Below are positions 58,401-64,000 of a DNA stretch of 64,000 nt, piece by piece. The notes under the pieces were generated by a model, which saw nothing but the letters and a program-made list of their open reading frames with translations, did not search any database and was not told where the DNA came from. The DNA is taken from positions 1-64,000 of the forward strand of contig JALNZT010000011.1 of assembly GCA_023229135.1 (NCBI GenBank). The letters are read 5' to 3'. A program made the translations under genes and the position numbers. The DNA comes from Bacteroidales bacterium. Lineage in GTDB: Bacteria > Bacteroidota > Bacteroidia > Bacteroidales > F082. How positions within the stretch are numbered: position 1 is the first letter of the stretch; each line of letters starts with the position of its first letter.

Positions 58401-59108
58401 TTGCTAACTGCCAAAGCTGTGGTGGGACTTTATCCGGCCAATTCAGTAGGCGATAGCGTTGAAGTATATCATCCTGATAAGCCTGGCGAGGTATTGGCAC
58501 GTTTTGAGTTTTTACGCAATCAGCAACAAAAGGAAAAAGATTTCCCTAACCTCTGCCTCAGCGATTTTATTGCGCCAAAAGAAAGCGGTATCACAGATTA
58601 TTTGGGCGGTTTTGTCGTTACAGCAGGCCACGGCACCACCGAGATGGTGAAATTTTATGAAGATCAGCTCGACGATTATAACGCCATCATGGCCAAAGTG
58701 ATGGCCGACAGGCTTGCTGAAGCACTCGCAGAATATATACACCTGAAGGTGCGAAAAGAAATATGGGGGTATAAGCCTGACGAAAACATCACACTCGCCG
58801 AAATGCTCAAAGAAAACTATCAAGGCATAAGACCTGCACCCGGCTACCCGGCCTGTCCCGAACATTCCGAGAAAAGAGTGCTTTTCGATCTGCTTCAAGC
58901 TGAGCAACATACCGGTGTACAGCTCACCGAAAACTTCGCCATGTACCCGGGAGCAGCCGTTAGCGGGTACTTTTTTGCCCATCCCGATTCACAGTATTTT
59001 AACGTGGGCAAGATCAGTAAAGACCAAATTACTGATTACAGCCGGCGCAAAAACATCGCTGCTGAAGAAACCGAACGACTGCTTAACTCAAACCTCAACT
59101 ACAAATAA
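55425..59108 (+). CDS. metH: Cobalamin-dependent methionine synthase
   Basis: A 1227-residue, full-length MetH. It makes methionine from homocysteine using methyl-tetrahydrofolate with methylcobalamin. Modules in order: homocysteine-binding domain (about 5-325) with zinc ligands in GLNCALGAVEMRPY and IIGGCCGTTPDH; pterin-binding domain (about 345-610) with VNIGERTNVSGSKRF; cap and B12-binding domains (about 640-900) with DVHDIGKNIVGVVLGCNNYE, where His is the cobalt ligand; and the AdoMet activation domain to the end with RPAPGYPACPEHSEK. It is preceded by a SAM riboswitch and followed 6 nt later by metF. Confidence 0.97.
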   Translation: MQTKLDQLKNLISNKILVLDGAMGTMIQEHKLVEKDFAGTRFASHSHPLGGNNDLLSLTKPELIYQIHRAYLEAGADIIETNTFNANRISQADYGLEIAVWDMNFASAQLARKAADEFTTINPDKPRFVAGALGPTNKTASMSPDVNDPGFRAVSFDQLAEAYLEQAEALMAGGADVLLVETIFDTLNAKAALFAIEQLQEKLNRKIGVMVSGTITDASGRTLSGQTVEAFMQSVKHVDLLSIGLNCALGAVEMRPYIAEMARKADVPVSAYPNAGLPNQFGEYDESPEIMAGHLHDFVHHGFVNIIGGCCGTTPDHIRAFSRIAEKAKTRLIPEKQTETVFSGLEILKVSREKNFVNIGERTNVSGSKRFARLIRDKKYEKALSIALEQVEGGAQILDVNMDDGLLDAKTEMVKFLNLVMVDPDIARLPIMIDSSRWEVLEAGLKCVQGKTIVNSISLKEGEAVFKEQAKKIKQYGAAAVVMAFDEEGQAANFDRKISICQRAYRILTEEVGFAASNIIFDPNILAIGTGIEEHNNYAVDFMNATRWIKENLPYAKVSGGVSNLSFAFRGNDIVREAIHAVFLYHAIKAGMDMGIVNPGMLQIYDEIDSDLLKLTEDLVLNRRKDATERLLVFADQIQNTEAKAEKIDAWRELSLHERIKHAMVKGIVEHIEADTLAIRPDFRRALDVIEGPLMDGMGIVGELFGSGKMFLPQVVKSARVMKKAVAVLLPFIEAEKELGSSSSAGKILLATVKGDVHDIGKNIVGVVLGCNNYEVIDLGVMVPCEKILQTAIKEKVDIIGLSGLITPSLEEMVHIASEMERQNIKIPLLIGGATTSEIHTAVKIAPAYSQPVVHVRDASKVTQVIGSLLAETEKYDIYFAGICDRYEMLRNKYKRSQTKEVFISLNEARENRFKGDFSPEKIYHPKQTGLRVFENVDLNELLPFIDWTFFFHSWRLNGKYPQIFEDPIKGAEAKKLYDDALEMLEHIKNNKLLTAKAVVGLYPANSVGDSVEVYHPDKPGEVLARFEFLRNQQQKEKDFPNLCLSDFIAPKESGITDYLGGFVVTAGHGTTEMVKFYEDQLDDYNAIMAKVMADRLAEALAEYIHLKVRKEIWGYKPDENITLAEMLKENYQGIRPAPGYPACPEHSEKRVLFDLLQAEQHTGVQLTENFAMYPGAAVSGYFFAHPDSQYFNVGKISKDQITDYSRRKNIAAEETERLLNSNLNYK

Positions 59109-59114
59109 ACTGAC

Positions 59115-60080
59115 ATGCAAGAATTCAAATCGGTAACCGAAAAGCTTTCCACAGCCACAAAAACGCTTTTCTCTTTCGAGATACTTCCACCGCTCAAAGG
59201 CCAGCATTTTGAGCATATCCAGCAGGCGGTGGAACCACTGATGACTTTTGATCCGGCTTTTGTAAACGTAACCTATCACCAGGAAGAGTTTGAGTATAAA
59301 CCACTGCCAAACGGTCTTCTGAAAAAGAAAACCGTTCGCAAACGTCCCGGTACTGTAGGTATTGCGGCGGCGCTGATGTATCGCTACCACGCCAATGTGG
59401 TGCCACATATCATCTGCGGAGGCTTCACCCGCGAGGAAACCGAAAACGCGCTTATCGACCTGCATTTTTTAGGCGTAAAAAACCTGCTGGCCATTCGTGG
59501 CGACGCCCAGGCCTCGATGAAATATTTTCAGGCCGAACCCGAAGGACACAGCAACGCCATCGACCTGGTGAAACAAATTAACGCCCTGAATCAAGGCCAA
59601 TACCTGGATGAAGAATTGCTAAACAGCACGCCCACCGACTTCTGCATTGGTGTGGCCGGCTATCCCGAAAAACATGCCGAATCGCCCAACCTGCAAAGCG
59701 ACCTGCAACACCTGAAAGAAAAAGTAGCTGCCGGTGCCGGATATATCGTAACACAGATGTTTTACGACAACCAGAAGTATTTTGATTTCGTGAAACGTTG
59801 TCGTGCTGCAGGAATCGCAGTGCCGATAATCCCGGGTCTGAAGCCGATTTCGGTGCTTTCGCATTTACAAATACTGCCACAGTCGTTTCATATCGACCTA
59901 CCAGAAGCTTTGGTCAAAGACTTAAAAAAATGTGCCGACAATAAAGCCGTGCGCCAACTTGGCGTGGAATGGGCCATTGCACAGTCTAAAGAATTAATCG
60001 CTCAAAACGTTCCCGTTATACATTATTATACGATGGGTCGTTCAGACAATGTTTTGAAAATTGCACAGGCGGTGTTTTAA
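59115..60080 (+). CDS. metF: 5,10-methylenetetrahydrofolate reductase
   Basis: A 321-residue FAD-dependent TIM-barrel enzyme that makes 5-methyl-tetrahydrofolate, the methyl donor for MetH. Motifs include FSFEILPPLKGQHFEHIQQA (N-terminal), FVNVTYHQEE, HIICGGFTREE, LLAIRGDA, and the catalytic region AGAGYIVTQMFYDNQKYFDF, followed by IPIIPGLKPIS. It begins 6 nt after metH and shares its transcript, so it should respond to the SAM riboswitch as well. Length is slightly above the usual ~300 residues. Confidence 0.96.
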   Translation: MQEFKSVTEKLSTATKTLFSFEILPPLKGQHFEHIQQAVEPLMTFDPAFVNVTYHQEEFEYKPLPNGLLKKKTVRKRPGTVGIAAALMYRYHANVVPHIICGGFTREETENALIDLHFLGVKNLLAIRGDAQASMKYFQAEPEGHSNAIDLVKQINALNQGQYLDEELLNSTPTDFCIGVAGYPEKHAESPNLQSDLQHLKEKVAAGAGYIVTQMFYDNQKYFDFVKRCRAAGIAVPIIPGLKPISVLSHLQILPQSFHIDLPEALVKDLKKCADNKAVRQLGVEWAIAQSKELIAQNVPVIHYYTMGRSDNVLKIAQAVF

Positions 60081-60216
60081 TTCATTAATTAACCTGCACG
60101 GCTATAGCAAGTTGGGTGTATTTTGTTTATTTTTTAGTCGCGTTTCAAAAGCTTTGCTTATTTTCGTTGTTTAAAGCAGCGCTCAAAACTATTGTTAAAC
60201 TTAAATCCGGCAAAGC

Positions 60217-60945
60217 ATGTCAGTTTTATCCCATTTTAAAACAAACCAGAAAAAGCTCGCTGTGCTTGTTGATCCCGACAAACCAACTGATAGCGAAATT
60301 ATTACTTTGGCCAAAAAAGCTGAAACAGCTGGCGTAGATCTCTTTTTCGTTGGCGGCAGTTTGCTCACCAACGACAACCTCGATAGCTGCATCAAGCTAC
60401 TCAAAACACATTCATCTATTCCGGTAGTTTTATTCCCGGGTAACTCCTTGCAGCTCAGCAAAAAAGCCGATGCTTTTTTATTTCTCTCACTCATCTCAGG
60501 TCGCAATCCCGAAATGCTTATTGGCCGTCACGTGATTTCGGCACCCTATTTAAAACTGAGCGGACTGGAGATTATTTCAACAGGATATATGCTCGTTGAC
60601 AGCGGCAAACCCACCACGGTAAGTTATATGAGCAACAGCTTCCCAATTCCGGCAGATAAAAATGATGTAGCGCTTTGCACGGCCATGGCTGGAGAAATGC
60701 TCGGCATGAAACTTATCTTTATGGATGCCGGATCGGGTGCCAACAACCCCATTCCCGAAGCCATGATTGCCGTTGTAAAAGGCAGTATCGATATTCCGCT
60801 GATTATTGGCGGAGGCCTCAAAACACCCGAATTAGCCGGCCGTGCAGCCAAAGCCGGTGCTGATATTGTGGTGATTGGCAACATTCTTGAAAAGCAACCC
60901 GAAATGTTGGAGGCTTTTGTTCAGGCGGTACATCAGCTAAATTAA
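60217..60945 (+). CDS. Geranylgeranylglyceryl/heptaprenylglyceryl phosphate synthase family protein
   Basis: A 242-residue TIM-barrel prenyltransferase of the PcrB/GGGPS family, which joins glycerol-1-phosphate to a prenyl diphosphate through an ether bond. Visible features are KLAVLVDPDKPTDSEI (phosphate and metal binding), FFVGGSLLTND, VVLFPGNSLQLSKKADAFLF, YMLVDSGKPTTVSYMS, FMDAGSGANNPIP and IIGGGLKTPE. The chain length of the prenyl donor cannot be read from sequence. The family is known from Archaea and from Bacillota and Bacteroidota; in Bacteroidota its lipid product is not firmly established. The gene is single, with its start 136 nt after metF. Confidence 0.92.
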   Translation: MSVLSHFKTNQKKLAVLVDPDKPTDSEIITLAKKAETAGVDLFFVGGSLLTNDNLDSCIKLLKTHSSIPVVLFPGNSLQLSKKADAFLFLSLISGRNPEMLIGRHVISAPYLKLSGLEIISTGYMLVDSGKPTTVSYMSNSFPIPADKNDVALCTAMAGEMLGMKLIFMDAGSGANNPIPEAMIAVVKGSIDIPLIIGGGLKTPELAGRAAKAGADIVVIGNILEKQPEMLEAFVQAVHQLN

Positions 60946-61028
60946 AAATCAAATCAAAGACAGATTTTCTTACACTAATTCATAAGCAGATTTTTCGCTA
61001 ATTTCGGCTTTTTTAAAATCTGTGAATT

Positions 61029-63164
61029 ATGAGATACTTGTCACTTGCCAGCGCACTACTTTTTAGCCTGTTTTTTAATGTCTTAACAGCTCAAAACAAA
61101 CAATTAACACCTGAAGATGCCGCTTGGCTCAACCGCGATTTGTTTCCCAAGAGCATCCAACAACTGCAATGGCGGGGCAATTCCGATACTTACACTTTTG
61201 TTGATGACAACAGCCTGATTTTAAAACAAACCAAAAATGACCAAACCGACACCTTATTAACTATGGACGGTTTGAACACTTTGCTCGTCAAAGCCGGCGC
61301 CGATAGCACAAAACGATTGCCAAACTTCAACTGGCTGGAAGATCAAACAGCCTGGTTTTTTTATAAATCAACACTTTATCACCTAAATTTTGAGACAAAT
61401 ACGCTCAAAAAAATCACAGAATTACCAGAAAAAGCGAAAAACCAAGATGTGCATACGCCTTCGCTGAATGTTGCTTATACCATTGATAATAACCTCTTTA
61501 TCGCCCAAGGCGAAAAGCATATACAGCTCACCGATGAGCCCGAAGGCGTTGTTTCAGGGCAATCCGTTCACCGCAATGAATTTGGTATTTCAAAAGGCAC
61601 TTTTTGGTCGGAAAAAGGCGATAAACTGGCTTTTTACCAAATGGACGAGCGCATGGTAAGCAATTATCCTATCGTTGACACTGAGGCGCGTATTGCCACA
61701 CTAAAAAACGAGCGCTATCCAATGGCCGGCATGAAAAGCCATGAAGTGATTCTGAAAGTTTATGACCTCCATGCAGAAAGCACGATAAGCCTGAAAACCG
61801 GCGAACCTGTAGAACAGTTTTTGACAACAGTTAGCTGGAATCCATCAGGAAAAACCCTTTATACCGGCATTTTAAACCGTGGACAAAATCACCTGAAATT
61901 TAATGCCTACAACACTTCAACAGGCGATTTCGAGCAAACACTTTTCGAAGAAACCGACGAGCAATACGTTGAACCACAGTTTCCTGCTTATTTTGTTCCG
62001 GGTAGTGAAAGTGAATTTTTATGGCTAAGCGAACGGGATGGTTTTTGGCATATCTACCTATACAATACCGACGGAAAAATGTTAAAACAACTTACCAAAG
62101 GCGAATGGGTTGTAACAGACTTTTTGGGATTTGATGCCGGTGGAAAAAATATTTTTTATCAATCAACAGCAGTTAGCCCACTGGAACGCCACATTTATAA
62201 AACCAACCTAAAATCAGGGAAAACAGAAAAAATTACCACAGAAACCGGCGTCCATAATCTATCTTTCGCCAAAAGCGGCAACTACTTTATTGACAGCTAC
62301 AGCAGTTTATCCACGACAAAAAACATATTATTACTCGATAAAAAAGGAAAGACACACAAAATACTTTTAGAAGCCGAAAACACCTTAAAAGACTATAATT
62401 TAGGCCATACGCAACTACTCACATTGCAGGCCAATGACGGCACGCCCTTGTATGCCCGCATGATTACGCCACCCGATTTGGACAGCACCAAAAAATACCC
62501 TGTGATTGTATATGTTTATGGTGGCCCACATGCGCAATTGGTAACCAATAGTTGGCTTGGTGCCGGCAACTTTTACCTCAATTATTTGGCACAACAGGGT
62601 TATGTGGTTTTCACACTTGATAACAGGGGATCAGCAAACAGAGGCGCAGAGTTTGAGCAAATCATTCACCGCCAGGCGGGAACAATGGAAAGAGCCGATC
62701 AGTTAAAAGGCATAGAATTCCTGCAAACACTACCTTTTGTTGATAGCAACCGTATTGGCGTTGACGGCTGGAGCTATGGCGGATTTATGTCGATCGGCCT
62801 TAAACTCCATCATCCCGAAATTTTTAAAGTAGCCACAGCCGGCGGTCCGGTTACCGACTGGAAATATTACGAAATCATGTATGGTGAGCGTTATATGGAC
62901 ACGCCCGAAGAAAATCCGGAAGGTTATGAAATGGCCAGTTTGATCAACAAAACTGACAAATTGGAGGGCAAGCTACTAATCATTCACGGCACCAGCGATC
63001 CCGTTGTAGTCTGGCAACACAGTCTCTCCTTTTTGAAATCAGCTGTTGATAATGGTGTTTTGTTAGATTATTTTGTGTATCCCGGCCACGAACACAATGT
63101 ACGAGGAGGCGACAGGGCTCACCTGATTAAAAAAATCAGTCAATATTTCAAAGAAAACTTATAA
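61029..63164 (+). CDS. S9 family dipeptidyl peptidase (DPP IV type)
   Basis: A 711-residue serine peptidase with a signal peptide (MRYLSLASALLFSLFFNVLT-A). The N-terminal ~450 residues form the DPP IV beta-propeller, with the paired Glu region not clearly resolved. The catalytic alpha/beta-hydrolase domain has the nucleophile Ser in VDGWSYGGFMS (about residue 580), the Asp in HGTSDPVV and His in YPGHEHNVRGG. It cleaves N-terminal dipeptides, typically after Pro or Ala, from peptides in the periplasm or outside. No T9SS tail is present, which points to a periplasmic location. It is transcribed alone. Confidence 0.93.
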   Translation: MRYLSLASALLFSLFFNVLTAQNKQLTPEDAAWLNRDLFPKSIQQLQWRGNSDTYTFVDDNSLILKQTKNDQTDTLLTMDGLNTLLVKAGADSTKRLPNFNWLEDQTAWFFYKSTLYHLNFETNTLKKITELPEKAKNQDVHTPSLNVAYTIDNNLFIAQGEKHIQLTDEPEGVVSGQSVHRNEFGISKGTFWSEKGDKLAFYQMDERMVSNYPIVDTEARIATLKNERYPMAGMKSHEVILKVYDLHAESTISLKTGEPVEQFLTTVSWNPSGKTLYTGILNRGQNHLKFNAYNTSTGDFEQTLFEETDEQYVEPQFPAYFVPGSESEFLWLSERDGFWHIYLYNTDGKMLKQLTKGEWVVTDFLGFDAGGKNIFYQSTAVSPLERHIYKTNLKSGKTEKITTETGVHNLSFAKSGNYFIDSYSSLSTTKNILLLDKKGKTHKILLEAENTLKDYNLGHTQLLTLQANDGTPLYARMITPPDLDSTKKYPVIVYVYGGPHAQLVTNSWLGAGNFYLNYLAQQGYVVFTLDNRGSANRGAEFEQIIHRQAGTMERADQLKGIEFLQTLPFVDSNRIGVDGWSYGGFMSIGLKLHHPEIFKVATAGGPVTDWKYYEIMYGERYMDTPEENPEGYEMASLINKTDKLEGKLLIIHGTSDPVVVWQHSLSFLKSAVDNGVLLDYFVYPGHEHNVRGGDRAHLIKKISQYFKENL

Positions 63165-63263
63165 CCACACGCGGATTAATGTCCGTAATTTGGAATAAAC
63201 TCCACTAAAGAGAAATCAAAGCGGTTCTTTAAAAATCATAACTAATTGTTAATGTTGTATTTA

Positions 63264-63271
63264 TACCTTTG
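63264..63271 (+). promoter_or_regulatory. TAnnTTTG promoter box for the receiver protein
   Basis: TACCTTTG lies 26 nt upstream of the ATG at 63298. Confidence 0.5.
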
Positions 63272-63297
63272 GCATATAAACTGATGCTTGGTACGAA

Positions 63298-63708
63298 ATG
63301 CAAGAACCCATGAATACACAATCAATTAAAGATACTCACAACGCTCCTTTGCCAATCAAAAGGATATTGATTGTTGACGACCTCAAAGTAAATTTTCTTC
63401 TTATCAAAGCCCTACTCCAAAAGTCGGGGTTTGAAACAGTTTGGGCTGAAAGTGGCTATAGTGCGATTGAGCTGATAGCATCAGGATATTTTTTTGATGC
63501 GGTAATCATGGACTACAATATGCCCGAAATTGATGGTTTGCAAGCCACTCTTGTCATCAAAAAAATTCAGCCCAACATGGTCGTTATTTCACACAGCACT
63601 TTTACTGATACCTCCTCATTTGACCGCAGCAACGCTCCTTTTGACGACTACCTTCCAAAGCCCATCAAGTCGCAAAATCTAAAAGAAATACTTCAGAAGT
63701 ATTGTTAA
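63298..63708 (+). CDS. Stand-alone response regulator receiver protein
   Basis: A 136-residue CheY-like protein with no output domain. After a short extension (start at 63298, alternative ATG at 63310) come the acidic pair in ILIVDDLKVN, the phospho-acceptor Asp in VIMDYNMPEIDG, the switch Ser/Thr in ISHSTF, and the conserved Lys in YLPKPIK. It may act as a phosphate relay or bind a partner protein. No kinase gene is adjacent in the window. About 290 nt without a gene follow to the end. Confidence 0.9.
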   Translation: MQEPMNTQSIKDTHNAPLPIKRILIVDDLKVNFLLIKALLQKSGFETVWAESGYSAIELIASGYFFDAVIMDYNMPEIDGLQATLVIKKIQPNMVVISHSTFTDTSSFDRSNAPFDDYLPKPIKSQNLKEILQKYC

Positions 63709-63974
63709 GTATTGAATAAACTGGCACATTTTAGTCTTTCGAATTGCGGCACGGCCATTACAATTCAAGCCAACTCACTCACCTAAAGGGTGTCGCAAGA
63801 AAATAAAAACACTGAATATCGGCAGGCCTAACTGGTAACAAGCCAGCTCAATGCATCACCTTTTGCTCATTTTTAAAACCGCTTGATGACACCTCCCTCA
63901 ATCGGGCTGAAAGCGCCAAAAGCTCTCAATAATTTAGATCAAAAATTAGGTGTGAAACTTCTTAATAATTCTTG

Positions 63975-63982
63975 TACATTTG
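63975..63982 (+). promoter_or_regulatory. TAnnTTTG promoter box for a gene beyond the window
   Basis: TACATTTG followed by TGG matches the local promoter style. The rest of 63709-64000 has no recognisable gene, so this box probably serves a gene starting past the window end. Confidence 0.4.
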
Positions 63983-64000
63983 TGGTTTATTCTTTCAAAT

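Overview
The window looks like chromosomal DNA from a member of the Bacteroidota, probably a free-living gliding or particle-associated lineage. The evidence is gldD and gldE beside ssb and mutY, secreted proteins with type IX secretion (T9SS) sorting tails, a PorV/PorQ-type barrel, a large TonB-dependent receptor with a carboxypeptidase-like N-terminal domain, a one-component-like beta-propeller sensor kinase, almost no Shine-Dalgarno sequences, and many TAnnTTTG promoter boxes. The base composition is even and most genes are housekeeping. No prophage, integrase, transposase or CRISPR array was seen.

Layout. 0-3.5 kb: the 3' end of a multidomain secreted adhesin, a tiny Gly-rich protein with a sorting-signal-like tail, and a decayed second copy of that tail. 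3.5-7.1 kb (minus): mutY-ssb-gldE-gldD. 7.2-14 kb (plus): HU, a 29-residue ultrabasic protein, rng, trpS, a membrane protein, hflX, tatD and ansA. 14-19 kb: a secreted M28 peptidase, tRNA-Ser(GGA) and an exbB-unknown-exbD-exbD operon. 19-23.1 kb: an M20 amidohydrolase, an overlapping LOG / P-loop kinase / dCMP-deaminase set and a DUF6364-PIN toxin-antitoxin pair. 23.1-23.7 kb: a non-coding element built of nested inverted repeats. 23.7-26.2 kb (minus): a lipoprotein isoaspartyl peptidase, a TSUP permease, and a tRNA-Pro(CGG) followed by two altered tandem copies and preceded by a fragment. 26.2-35.5 kb (minus): a Pif1-like helicase, a VCBS-repeat protein, an NtrC-type two-component pair, a YfcC-type carrier and a GNAT enzyme. 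35.5-38.5 kb: a long PurF-family protein, HIT and greA. 38.6-47.9 kb (minus): TonB receptor, 1474-residue secreted protein and PorV-like barrel. 48-52.8 kb (minus): a conserved unknown, and a lipoprotein / propeller kinase / LytTR regulator set. 53-60 kb: a Rieske-fold-like lipoprotein, ahcY, and a SAM-riboswitch-controlled metH-metF pair divergent from ahcY, forming a methyl-cycle locus. 60-64 kb: a geranylgeranylglyceryl-phosphate-synthase-family enzyme, an S9 dipeptidyl peptidase and a stand-alone receiver protein.

The most unusual signals are the tRNA-Pro-derived tandem copies, in which the D-arm is replaced by a 7-bp hairpin (25.6-26.2 kb); the hairpin-rich, MITE-like element beside the toxin-antitoxin pair; a terminator-like hairpin directly downstream of the greA promoter; a small ORF and hairpin between the SAM riboswitch and metH; and two genes whose forced start codons sit about 5 nt from the promoter box, which implies leaderless mRNAs. 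All functional assignments come from reading the sequence and recalling family features; no search was run.
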